Below, one piece after another: positions 9,767-17,382 of a stretch of 64,000 nucleotides of DNA. Position 1 is the first letter of the stretch. Each line of letters starts with the position of its first letter. The translations under genes were made by a program, and so were the position numbers. The stretch covers positions 1-64,000 of the forward strand of contig JAQQAR010000080.1 of assembly GCA_028532765.1 (NCBI GenBank), in the 5' to 3' direction. The DNA comes from Sphaerochaetaceae bacterium (GTDB lineage: Bacteria > Spirochaetota > Spirochaetia > Sphaerochaetales > Sphaerochaetaceae). The notes under the pieces were generated by a model. The model saw only the letters and a program-made list of their open reading frames with translations, had not been told where the DNA came from and made no database searches.

Positions 9767-9788
9767 ACGTTATATAACAAACGTTATA
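9767..9788. promoter_or_regulatory. probable TetR operator upstream of 9802
   Basis: ACGTTATA occurs twice, at 9767-9774 and 9781-9788, 14 bp apart. GTTATATAAC at 9769-9778 is a perfect palindrome, and TATAAC-N4-GTTATA (9773-9788) forms a second one. These symmetric half-sites lie just before the ribosome binding site of the TetR gene, as expected for an autorepressor site. Confidence 0.55.
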
Positions 9789-9801
9789 AAAAGGAGAGCA
9801 T

Positions 9802-10374
9802 ATGCCACCAAAGGTAAGAATATCAGAACAAGCTATTGTGGATGCTGCAATCCAGATTATTCGGGACGAGGGTGAAGGGGCGTTGCATGCTCGCTCACTC
9901 GCCAAGGCACTTGGATGTTCCGTACAGCCGATATTTCATAACTTCCCCTCGATGGAGCATCTCAGAGAGGCTGTGTATCAAAAGGTTGATTCCCTTTTCG
10001 AGGAGCAGTTGCTCCAAGGCTTGGAAAAAAACGCAATACCTTTTCTTGGAATGGGGCTCTCATATATTGATTTCGCTAGGAGAGAGAAGCACCTGTTCAG
10101 GTTATTGTTCATGTCGGATGGATTTCGAGGAAAACAAGTCATTGACCTGGCCTCGGATGATGCAAATAAACCGATCATAAGCATTATCTCGCAAATGACG
10201 CAACTTACAGAGAAGCAATCAGAACAGATATTCCTGGGTATTTGGCTCATGGTGCATGGCATTGCCTCAATGCTGGCAACAAATGAGTGCAGTCTTGAAG
10301 ATGCACAGATTTCCCAGCTTTTAAAGCATACGTTTACAGGTTTGAAAAATGAATACAGTAAAGAAGGAACATGA
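9802..10374 (+). CDS. TetR/AcrR-family transcriptional regulator
   Basis: This 190-residue regulator has the usual N-terminal helix-turn-helix. The segment ISEQAIVDAAIQIIRDEGEGALHARSLAKALGCSVQPIFHNF covers residues 7-48 and carries the recognition helix CSVQPIFHNFPS. The C-terminal half is helical, with an aromatic dimer segment (EQIFLGIWLMVHGIASML) typical of the WHG or TetR_C ligand domain. It begins with ATG after AAGGAG. The CPBP protease gene starts one base after its stop, so the two are co-transcribed and probably self-regulated through the site at 9767-9788. The effector is unknown. Confidence 0.88.
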   Translation: MPPKVRISEQAIVDAAIQIIRDEGEGALHARSLAKALGCSVQPIFHNFPSMEHLREAVYQKVDSLFEEQLLQGLEKNAIPFLGMGLSYIDFARREKHLFRLLFMSDGFRGKQVIDLASDDANKPIISIISQMTQLTEKQSEQIFLGIWLMVHGIASMLATNECSLEDAQISQLLKHTFTGLKNEYSKEGT

Positions 10375-10375
10375 A

Positions 10376-11095
10376 ATGAACGAAGGTAAAGACAAAACGG
10401 TAGTACGGCGCGCACTTCTCTGGATATTGGTCTACATCGTATTGGTGAATATCGGGGATGAAATTGGGAGACAAACAGGCATGGGAAGTCTCATCACTGC
10501 ATTGATACTGGTCGGTTTTTCGGGAGTGCTACTGAAAACCCATCATCTGCAGGACCTCTTACTACGATTGCCAGAGCGAAATATCTACGCAAGTGTATGG
10601 TATTTTATACCACTCCTGATACTTGCACTCATCCAGTGGTTTGTAGGACTGGAAGCTACCTTGGGTCTTTCGGATATCCTGATTGCAGCTTTATTGATGA
10701 TGGCGGTAGGGTTTATAGAGGAAGTGCTCTTTCGTGGATTGCTGTTTCTGGCAATCGAGAAGAATTCCACTACTAAAAGGGCAATCATCATAAGTGGTGT
10801 TACCTTTGGTTTTGGCCATATAGTAAACTTGCTTAGGGGCTACAGCAGTCCTGAACTACTCTCCCAGATAGCAGTAGCAATAGCTGTAGGAATACTGCTT
10901 GCTCTTCTCGTGGCAAAAACGCGAAGCATTATTCCTGGTGCAATTTTCCATGCCCTGTTCAATTTCAGTGGAACGGTGACCAGCCAGGATGCAGAATTGC
11001 AAGCAATGCTGCTCGCCCCCATCCTTGTTATTTCTGTTCTCTACAGTATTATTATCAGCCGTAAATCATTAAAGGGTGTGGTAGTAGCTGGATGA
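10376..11095 (+). CDS. CPBP-family intramembrane metalloprotease
   Basis: This 239-residue multi-pass membrane protein is of the CPBP (Abi/CAAX prenyl-protease 2) family. The family's metal-site motifs are present in order: EEVLFRG (near residue 110), FGFGH (near 140) and HALFNF (near 190), all inside predicted helices. Bacterial members cleave membrane substrates or protect against self-made peptides. The substrate cannot be read here. I start it at the ATG at 10376, which has AAGGAA six bases upstream and sits one base after the TetR stop; the ATG at 10349 would overlap the TetR gene without a ribosome site. Confidence 0.85.
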   Translation: MNEGKDKTVVRRALLWILVYIVLVNIGDEIGRQTGMGSLITALILVGFSGVLLKTHHLQDLLLRLPERNIYASVWYFIPLLILALIQWFVGLEATLGLSDILIAALLMMAVGFIEEVLFRGLLFLAIEKNSTTKRAIIISGVTFGFGHIVNLLRGYSSPELLSQIAVAIAVGILLALLVAKTRSIIPGAIFHALFNFSGTVTSQDAELQAMLLAPILVISVLYSIIISRKSLKGVVVAG

Positions 11096-11199
11096 TTGGA
11101 ACCTGTGGAGCATTCATTTAATAGGTTTGTACAATCATTGCTTAATTGATCTAGGTATCATATAATGCAACCAAAGTTACTGTAATGGAGGTTGCAATA

Positions 11200-12543
11200 A
11201 TGAAGTTTTTCGGAAGGGACTATGAGCTCGATATCCTCAACACTATATACATGCAGTGCAAATCCTCATATGGAAAGATTACGGTAATTACCGGACGAAG
11301 GCGAATAGGGAAGACGCTTCTTGCAAAAGAATACGCAAAAGACAAGGATTCTGTGTATCTGTTTACAAGTAGGAAAACGGAGAAAATGTTGTGTGAGGAG
11401 TATCTTCCATTATATGAACAATTGACTGGGGAGCCTTATATCGGAAGTGTTGAACGATTCTCTGAGATTTTTGAATTATTCATGAAATATGGAATCACTA
11501 AACCATTTGTTCTTATTGTTGATGAGTTCCAGGAGTATGCACACATAAACCCAAGTGTTTTTTCGGAGATCCAGAATATCTGGGATTCTTATAAATTCAG
11601 GACACATGTGCACATTCTTTTTATTGGATCAATATATTCCATGATGGTTAACATCTTTCAGAACGAGAAAGAACCTCTCTTTGGAAGAGCAGATAGAATC
11701 CTCTATCTAAAACCTTTTTCAATATTCACTGTAAAAGAAGTTCTTGAAGTGTACGATGCATATACTGTTAATAACTTGTTTATATACTACCTCATTACTG
11801 GGGGAGTTCCACGATATATAGAGATACTTCTTGAAAATAAATGCTTTACACAGGAAATGGTACTTGAGTACATACTGAGTAAAGATTCCTTTTTCTTAGA
11901 GGAAGGAAAAAATCTCCTTATCCAGGAATTCGGGAAAGAGTATGGAATCTATTTTTCAATACTTGAGTTGATTGCTTCTGGAAAAACATCAAGGCAAGAA
12001 ATCGAGTCGGTAATTACCAAAAGTATTGGTGGACACCTCCAACGTCTTGAGGATGAATATGATATAGTTAGAAAAGTACGTCCCATTGGCGCCAAGAAAG
12101 ATTCAAGAAATCAGAAGTACCAGATCAAAGACCATTTCATGAGATTCTGGTTTAGATTTATATACAAGAATTTTTCTCAAATCGAGAATGAGCGATTCAC
12201 CTATGTAATGAAACTGATACATCGAGATCTGCCTACCTATTCAAGACATACACTTGAGCGTCTATTCCTTGATATCTATTCTCGATCTTCAGACTATTCT
12301 GTCATTGGCATCTATTGGGAACGGGGTAATAAAAATGAAATAGACCTCGTAGCGATTGATGATTTCCATCTAACGATGAGCATTGCAGAAATTAAACTCA
12401 ACAAAGAGAAGATCAGCATACAAAAGCTACAGAAAAAAGTAGAGGGATTATTGAAACCCTATAGTAACTATGCAATACAGTATGAGGCTCTATCAATGGA
12501 AGACATTGAGGGTAAAATGGAGGAATATGCAAATCTCTCCTAG
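11200..12543 (+). CDS. AAA ATPase with DUF234 (PD-(D/E)xK-like) C-terminus
   Basis: This 447-residue protein has a P-loop NTPase domain followed by a DUF234 region. The N-terminus shows FFGRDYELDIL, a Walker A (GRRRIGKT) and a Walker B (FVLIVDEFQEY), then an arginine-rich sensor region. The C-terminus has IYWERGNKNEIDLVAIDD...IAEIKLNK, matching the E...D...ExK pattern of restriction-nuclease-like folds. Such archaeal-type ATPases are widespread in bacteria and mostly uncharacterised. GGAGG lies eight bases before the ATG at 11200, so this start is preferred over the ATG at 11185. The gene appears to be alone. A toxin, defence or mobile-element role is only a possibility. Confidence 0.85.
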   Translation: MKFFGRDYELDILNTIYMQCKSSYGKITVITGRRRIGKTLLAKEYAKDKDSVYLFTSRKTEKMLCEEYLPLYEQLTGEPYIGSVERFSEIFELFMKYGITKPFVLIVDEFQEYAHINPSVFSEIQNIWDSYKFRTHVHILFIGSIYSMMVNIFQNEKEPLFGRADRILYLKPFSIFTVKEVLEVYDAYTVNNLFIYYLITGGVPRYIEILLENKCFTQEMVLEYILSKDSFFLEEGKNLLIQEFGKEYGIYFSILELIASGKTSRQEIESVITKSIGGHLQRLEDEYDIVRKVRPIGAKKDSRNQKYQIKDHFMRFWFRFIYKNFSQIENERFTYVMKLIHRDLPTYSRHTLERLFLDIYSRSSDYSVIGIYWERGNKNEIDLVAIDDFHLTMSIAEIKLNKEKISIQKLQKKVEGLLKPYSNYAIQYEALSMEDIEGKMEEYANLS

Positions 12544-12601
12544 CTCAATTGGTATCCACTTGGTCTCCCATGAAGAGCCTCTATCTGTCAGATAGGAAAA
12601 A

Positions 12602-13750
12602 TCAGTATCTGAATATCGCTGCAACACCAGTAGTGCTTGGCATTATATCCTTCCGAATGACAAGCACATCTCCTTTTCGCATCAAGGTTAATTCAGCAAT
12701 ATCATCCAGGAGGTCATCAAATGCTGGGTCTTTTATGTCTCCGTATTCCACCTCTCCAGTCGCTCGGTTGATCTTTCCTGGTACTATGTTGCTTTCCTCA
12801 ATAAGTAAGGTCGCAATTCGACCATTGAAGGCTGCTTTTGCTATCACTTTGACATCAGATGAGCCCAAAGCTTCGGCTTCTGCAATTTTATAGGATTCAG
12901 CTACCTTCTGTATCTTCTTCTCATTGATCGGTTTGATAATCTCCAAGGCCTTGGCCTTTAGCGTATCCTTGTCCAATGAATCATAGGCGTTTTCAATACC
13001 CTCATCCAATACATACGGATTATTGCTGAGGTTCTTGAAAAGGGAAAGAAATTCTGGAAGGGAGACAACAATGAGTGGTAACTTGGATGGTTTTGAGTAG
13101 TGGTCGAGTATGAACCGGTCGACATACCTGAAATACTTTTCGGTATCATTGTCTCTCTCCTGCTTTGCATCTTCGTGTCCATGATACATGGTATGGCTTC
13201 CAGTCCCACCATACGAGCCATGAGACAGATAGGAATCTGTCAGTTGGTCCCCTAGCACCTCTTCCAATGTACGCGGTGTACCAGAGGGCAGGGTGACTTG
13301 TGAGAATCCATTACGGTCACCTTGATAGAGCGTGAAATGAGTGCTGCTCAACCCTAATAATTGATAGCTTTCCGTTGACTGGAACGCTTTGATCAAAGGC
13401 TTTATGTGAAAACTGTCTGCTACCGTGGCAAATTCCTTAACAGGTATCTGCAGATTATACACTACACACCTGTTCTTGCTTGCAAGGACAGCAATGCCCT
13501 CTGATGTGTTGTTCCAGAATGGGGCATCCTCTTCAAGTTCATGGAACGGCTCCATGATTTGGGTGACAATATCTTTCTTATAATTCTGATTCAGTGATGT
13601 TGCTACTGTTCGAAGTAGATTCTTGAATACAATAGGATCCTGTTTGTTTTCCGGAAAGCGTCTATGCGTTGGTTGATAGAGCGAGACAAAGGGACCTTCA
13701 TCTTGGTACAATACTTCATCTGGAAAACGCTGTGCAATTTCATATGCCAT
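12602..13750 (-). CDS. baeRF-type (release-factor-like) protein
   Basis: This 382-residue cytosolic protein resembles the bacterial archaeo-eukaryotic release-factor-like families (baeRF3/baeRF6 type). The start shows the conserved GPFVSLYQPTHR with DPIVFKNLLR. The middle has the FVDRFILDHY / PLIVVSLPEFLSLFK segment of the second domain, and the end (LLDDIAELTLMRKGDVLVIRKDIMP...GVAAIFRY) matches the third. Members are thought to act in ribosome-linked quality control or defence, but none is well characterised. A His/Gly-rich loop (SHGSYGGTGSHTMYHGHED, near residues 175-195) sits where true release factors carry functional loops. It starts at an ATG after AGGAGAAAAG. Confidence 0.75.
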   Translation of the reverse strand: MAYEIAQRFPDEVLYQDEGPFVSLYQPTHRRFPENKQDPIVFKNLLRTVATSLNQNYKKDIVTQIMEPFHELEEDAPFWNNTSEGIAVLASKNRCVVYNLQIPVKEFATVADSFHIKPLIKAFQSTESYQLLGLSSTHFTLYQGDRNGFSQVTLPSGTPRTLEEVLGDQLTDSYLSHGSYGGTGSHTMYHGHEDAKQERDNDTEKYFRYVDRFILDHYSKPSKLPLIVVSLPEFLSLFKNLSNNPYVLDEGIENAYDSLDKDTLKAKALEIIKPINEKKIQKVAESYKIAEAEALGSSDVKVIAKAAFNGRIATLLIEESNIVPGKINRATGEVEYGDIKDPAFDDLLDDIAELTLMRKGDVLVIRKDIMPSTTGVAAIFRY

Positions 13751-13857
13751 GCTTTTCTCCTTTTACATTCGTAGTACGTCGCATCCGTCAATATTTTTAA
13801 CTATAATATACAAAATAAATTACGAATCGTAAACCAGAGAAACAAGTCCCTATGAAA

Positions 13858-13905
13858 CAAAAAAAAAGAGCGCGAACACCCAGATCAGTACTGGTATTTC
13901 GCGCT
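13858..13905 (-). terminator. intrinsic terminator after the 13951-14382 gene
   Basis: An outer stem AGCGCGAA / TTCGCGCT (13869-13876 and 13898-13905) encloses a nested CCAG/CTGG stem. On the minus strand it is followed by nine or ten T residues, a textbook intrinsic terminator for the small membrane-protein gene that ends at 13951. Confidence 0.85.
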
Positions 13906-13950
13906 AGGTTGTATCAATACAGGTATTGATAAGCTACTTGGTAAGCATTC

Positions 13951-14382
13951 TCACTTCTGCAATTGCACTATGCTTGCCAATACGATGAGATGCAGTACGA
14001 CTTGCTCTATCCAGGAAAACCAGTCAGAACCTCTGAAACCACCAAAGTCAATGGTCAGGATGTCCAGGATGACAATCAGGGCAAGCCAGAATACCAGGAT
14101 AATGGTCAGTGCGAGTTTGCCGAACTTCTCTGGGATCCCTTTCATGAAGAACTGGGCGACAAGGAAGATACCGCAGAGCAATTCAAGTGCGGAGAGAATG
14201 TAAAGTAGGAGTTCCCGGTCTCCTCCAAACATGTTGGAGAGCTCACGGGAGAGCTGAATTCCAGCCCCTGAAGCAGTAGAAAATCCCATTAATCCCATTG
14301 CTATGAACAAGAGGGCAATAAGCAATTGCTGTATCTTTGTTGTTGCGAGTACTCCGAGTGTGTCCTTTGGATTCTTAGCCAT
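13951..14382 (-). CDS. small four-helix membrane protein
   Basis: This 143-residue protein has four predicted transmembrane helices: LLIALLFIAMGLMGFS, LLLYILSALELLCGIFLVAQF, LALTIILVFWLALIVILDIL and a final helix near VVLHLIVLASIVQL. The segments and short loops resemble DoxX-like or inner-membrane accessory proteins, but I do not recognise a family. The ATG at 14382 follows AAGGAG. It is a single gene with its own terminator at 13858-13905 and is divergent from the TetR operon. Confidence 0.65.
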   Translation of the reverse strand: MAKNPKDTLGVLATTKIQQLLIALLFIAMGLMGFSTASGAGIQLSRELSNMFGGDRELLLYILSALELLCGIFLVAQFFMKGIPEKFGKLALTIILVFWLALIVILDILTIDFGGFRGSDWFSWIEQVVLHLIVLASIVQLQK

Positions 14383-14550
14383 ATACCGACTCCTTATCGT
14401 TACTACGATTTGTTTTGTATTAGTGTAGTCCCCCAGAAGGTAATCGTAAAGGGGAGGATGACCTTGGTTTTCATGGTGTACTGATAATACATACGAATAC
14501 AGCTACAATCAGATAGGATGTAACTGACTATCTAGCAATAAAAAGATTTC

Positions 14551-14578
14551 TTGACCTGAGAAGGGCTTGTGGTATACT
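14551..14578 (+). promoter_or_regulatory. sigma-70 promoter of the TetR-FGGY operon
   Basis: TTGACC at 14551-14556 and TATACT at 14573-14578 are separated by 16 bp. Transcription should start inside or next to the palindrome at 14582-14607. Confidence 0.7.
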
Positions 14579-14581
14579 TGG

Positions 14582-14607
14582 ATAGTGAGTGAGTACTCAC
14601 TCACTAT
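14582..14607. promoter_or_regulatory. 26-bp perfect palindromic operator
   Basis: The sequence at 14582-14607 reads the same on both strands (arms ATAGTGAGTGAGT and its complement, core GTAC). It lies directly downstream of the -10 element and 22 bp before the TetR start codon. This is the classical place for a TetR dimer that blocks its own operon. Confidence 0.85.
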
Positions 14608-14629
14608 TGAGAGAATGCAAGGATATACT

Positions 14630-15289
14630 ATGGGAGAAACAGAACGTAAACTCACCAAACCAACGTTTGACAATCTCTCTGAAGAGAAGAAACTCATGAT
14701 TCTACGGACAGCAATCAGTGAGTTTGCTTGTCAGGGATTTGACCATGCGAACATCAATACCATTGCTGAGAAAGCAGGAATTAGTGTTGGCTCCTTATAC
14801 AAGTATTTTGGGTCTAAGCAAGACCTTTTTCTTGTGACTATACATCAAGGAACTGAGGTGCTGAAGACCATCTTGCAGGCAATTGTACCTTCCGATTTAT
14901 CCTTTGAAGAGAAGTGTAGGGAATTGGTCAAGGCAATCCAGAAAACCAGTAGAGAACAACAGGAACTGATACGTCTTTACAGTGAACTGACCTCAGTGGG
15001 AAACAGTGAACTTGTAAGGCAACTCTCCTATGAGATCGAATCCATCTCCGCCGAGATGTATACTGAGCTGGTAAAGGAAGGCCAGAGAACGGGTGAGATT
15101 AGAAGGGATATTGACCCTACGATGGCAGCCTTTCTTATGGACAACCTCTTCATCTCGCTCCAGTTCTCCTATTCCAGTGAGTACTACCAACAACGCTTCA
15201 ATATTTTTTTGGGGGACGATATCAATGACCTGGATGCTTTTGTCCTGAATCAGACGGTACGATTCCTCTGCGCTGCCCTGAAAGGGTGA
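14630..15289 (+). CDS. TetR/AcrR-family regulator of the FGGY-aminotransferase-aldolase operon
   Basis: This 219-residue regulator has a clear TetR helix-turn-helix (MILRTAISEFACQGFDHANINTIAEKAGISVGSLYKYFGSKQDLF). The C-terminal helical ligand domain is of the TetR_C type with a long loop. I chose the ATG at 14630 because AAGGA lies six bases upstream; the ATG at 14615 has its purine tract touching the codon. The start is 22 bp after the palindrome at 14582-14607, so the protein probably represses itself and the following four genes. The kinase gene begins 23 bp after its stop. The inducer is likely the substrate or an intermediate of the encoded pathway. Confidence 0.88.
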   Translation: MGETERKLTKPTFDNLSEEKKLMILRTAISEFACQGFDHANINTIAEKAGISVGSLYKYFGSKQDLFLVTIHQGTEVLKTILQAIVPSDLSFEEKCRELVKAIQKTSREQQELIRLYSELTSVGNSELVRQLSYEIESISAEMYTELVKEGQRTGEIRRDIDPTMAAFLMDNLFISLQFSYSSEYYQQRFNIFLGDDINDLDAFVLNQTVRFLCAALKG

Positions 15290-15312
15290 TGATCCTTGCA
15301 TAAGGAGTGACC

Positions 15313-16908
15313 ATGAACGAAACAACATACCTGCTCTCCTATGATGTTGGAACCACGGGAATGAAAACCTGCTTGTTCTCCACTGATGGTCACTTGAGGC
15401 TTGTTGCTTCCGCTCTCGAAACATATCCTCTGTATCTCTTGGAAGACGGAGGAGCAGAACAGAATCCTGAGGATTGGTGGAAGGCGATGGTAAGCACGAC
15501 TGGTGAGATTCTCTCTGGGTCTGCAATCGATCCTGCAGACATAAAGGGAATCTCCTTTTGTTCCCAGATGCAGGGCTTGGTGCTTGTGGATAGAGAAGGA
15601 AATGCACTGAGGAATGCATTCAGCTACCTGGACCAACGTGCAACCGAAGAGTTGAAAAAAGGGATGGCGCATGGTTTGCAGATTGCAGGAGCGAATATCT
15701 GGAAGCTTCTTGTCTCTCTGTCCATCACAAAGGCGGTTGCAACCAGTGTGAAAGACCCGGTTTGGAAATATCACTGGGTAAGGAACCATGAACCGGAACT
15801 GTTTTCACGTATCTACAAGTGGCTGGATGTGAAGGAGTACCTGATAGCGAAACTGACAGGTTCGTTTATCATGACTGAAGACTCAGCGTTTGCAACTCTC
15901 TTGTTTGATACAAAAAGACGCTCCTGGAGCAAGGCAATGTGCAGGATGCTCAAGGTTAACCCAGATCATTTGCCTCATATCATACAATCGACGAAGCAGA
16001 CTGGAACAATGAAAGAGCAGGCAGCGAGCGTGCTTGGGTTGCTGCCTGGCACTCCGGTCTTCGGTGGGGGAGGCGATGCTGCTTCAATCGGTCTGGGTTC
16101 TGGTGCCACCAACCCAGGGGATACCCATATATACATGGGTACCTCAGGGTGGCTCTCTACTGTGGTTGAAAAGAGCATGGTCGACCCTGCATCAAAAACG
16201 GCAGCAATCGTGAGCGCACTTCCTGGGCGATTTACCTATTTCTCTGAACTCGAGACAGCCGGAAAATGTCTTGAATGGGTAAAGGACCATCTTGCACTGG
16301 ATGAGATCAACCTGTATTTGGAGAAGAAACTGATAACAGATTCTCCTGAGGCTATTGCCAAAAACCTCTATGACTATATGGCTTCGGTAATCGAAACGGT
16401 ACCTCCTGGAAGCAATGGAGTGATCTTCACCCCATGGTTGCACGGGAATCGATGTCCATTTGAGGACAGCAAAGCCCGGGGAATGTTCTTCAATTTGCGC
16501 CTTGAAACAGGAAAGACAGAGATGATCAGAGCAGTTACCGAAGGGGTTTGCATGCATATGCGCTGGTTCCTGGAAGTACAGGAGAGAAAAGTCAAGACAT
16601 CTTCGGTTATCCGGTTTGTTGGGGGAGGGGCTCTCTCTCCCGTTACCTGCCAGATTCTCAGTGACATCTTGGGAAGGCGGATACAGAGTATTGAGAACCC
16701 GCAGAATGTAGGAGCGATGGGAGCTGCCATTATTGCAGGACTTGGTCTCGGGATTTATCAGAGTGAGAAAGAGGCAACAGATGCAATCCCAAAGGGGAGG
16801 GTATATGAACCGAGGATAGAGAGCCAGAGAGTGTATGAACGTAATTACAAGGTGTATACACAACTCTATAGATCCAACAAGAAGCACTTTGCTGCCTTGA
16901 ATGCATAG
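15313..16908 (+). CDS. FGGY-family carbohydrate kinase
   Basis: This 531-residue sugar kinase resembles xylulokinase and related FGGY enzymes, which use ATP to phosphorylate ketoses or polyols. The N-terminal phosphate loop (YDVGTTGMKTCLF), a conserved aspartate region (FSYLDQRATEELKK), the ATPase signature (GGGGDAASIGLGSG and MGTSGWLST) and the C-terminal GGGALSPVTCQILSDILGR motif are all present in order. The ATG at 15313 is preceded by AAGGAG; the GTG at 15307 overlaps that site. It sits between the TetR gene and GtrA. The product would be a sugar or polyol phosphate, a natural substrate for the class II aldolase encoded three genes downstream. Exact sugar unknown. Confidence 0.9.
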   Translation: MNETTYLLSYDVGTTGMKTCLFSTDGHLRLVASALETYPLYLLEDGGAEQNPEDWWKAMVSTTGEILSGSAIDPADIKGISFCSQMQGLVLVDREGNALRNAFSYLDQRATEELKKGMAHGLQIAGANIWKLLVSLSITKAVATSVKDPVWKYHWVRNHEPELFSRIYKWLDVKEYLIAKLTGSFIMTEDSAFATLLFDTKRRSWSKAMCRMLKVNPDHLPHIIQSTKQTGTMKEQAASVLGLLPGTPVFGGGGDAASIGLGSGATNPGDTHIYMGTSGWLSTVVEKSMVDPASKTAAIVSALPGRFTYFSELETAGKCLEWVKDHLALDEINLYLEKKLITDSPEAIAKNLYDYMASVIETVPPGSNGVIFTPWLHGNRCPFEDSKARGMFFNLRLETGKTEMIRAVTEGVCMHMRWFLEVQERKVKTSSVIRFVGGGALSPVTCQILSDILGRRIQSIENPQNVGAMGAAIIAGLGLGIYQSEKEATDAIPKGRVYEPRIESQRVYERNYKVYTQLYRSNKKHFAALNA

Positions 16909-16922
16909 GGAAAGGAAGATTC

Positions 16923-17372
16923 ATGGAACAAAACAACAATACTGCGATGACCGGAAAACAGAATCTCATCCAATTTGGGAAGTTCGTACTCTTCTCCATC
17001 AGTGCGGGAGTCATTCAGGTATTGGTCTTTACGCTCCTGGAGGAAGTGTTTCATCTCCAGTATTGGCCCAGTTATCTTACCGCCCTCATTGCAAGTGTAC
17101 TCTACAACTTCACAGTGAATCGGCGTTTTACGTTCAAGAGTGCAAACAATATCCCCAAGGCCATGACCCAGCTGGGAATCTATTATCTGATTTTTACCCC
17201 ACTCTCAACATGGTGGGGCGATGCCTTGGTTGGCCTTGGTATCTCTGACTACCTTGTCCTTGGCGGTACGATGGTGGTCAACCTGATCTCAGAGTTCTGT
17301 GTCAATCGATTCATCATCTACAGAACTTCCATGAATACCCGTGTAAAACCGGCAAAAACACCATCCATCTAG
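16923..17372 (+). CDS. GtrA-family membrane protein
   Basis: This 149-residue protein has four transmembrane helices and the GtrA pattern (IQFGKFVLFSISAGVIQVLVFTLLEE, YLTALIASVLYNFTVNRRFTFKS, GTMVVNLISEFCVNRFIIYR). GtrA proteins usually flip lipid-linked sugars or move small solutes for cell-surface glycosylation. Here it lies 14 bp after the kinase and 10 bp before the aminotransferase, inside a catabolic-looking operon. That is unusual. It might carry the substrate or be a passenger. The family assignment is firm, the role is not. Confidence 0.85.
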   Translation: MEQNNNTAMTGKQNLIQFGKFVLFSISAGVIQVLVFTLLEEVFHLQYWPSYLTALIASVLYNFTVNRRFTFKSANNIPKAMTQLGIYYLIFTPLSTWWGDALVGLGISDYLVLGGTMVVNLISEFCVNRFIIYRTSMNTRVKPAKTPSI

Positions 17373-17382
17373 GAGGAATGAT

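Noticed and set aside
11200-12543. DUF234-type ATPase as part of a defence island
   Set aside because: Its neighbours (CPBP protease and baeRF-type protein) are not known defence partners in this order, and no nuclease, toxin or restriction genes lie beside it.
16192-16887. Long minus-strand open frame (231 codons) inside the FGGY kinase gene
   Set aside because: It is the antisense shadow of a well-supported kinase gene, with no ribosome site and no recognisable domain. The same applies to 14993-15619 and 17863-18549.
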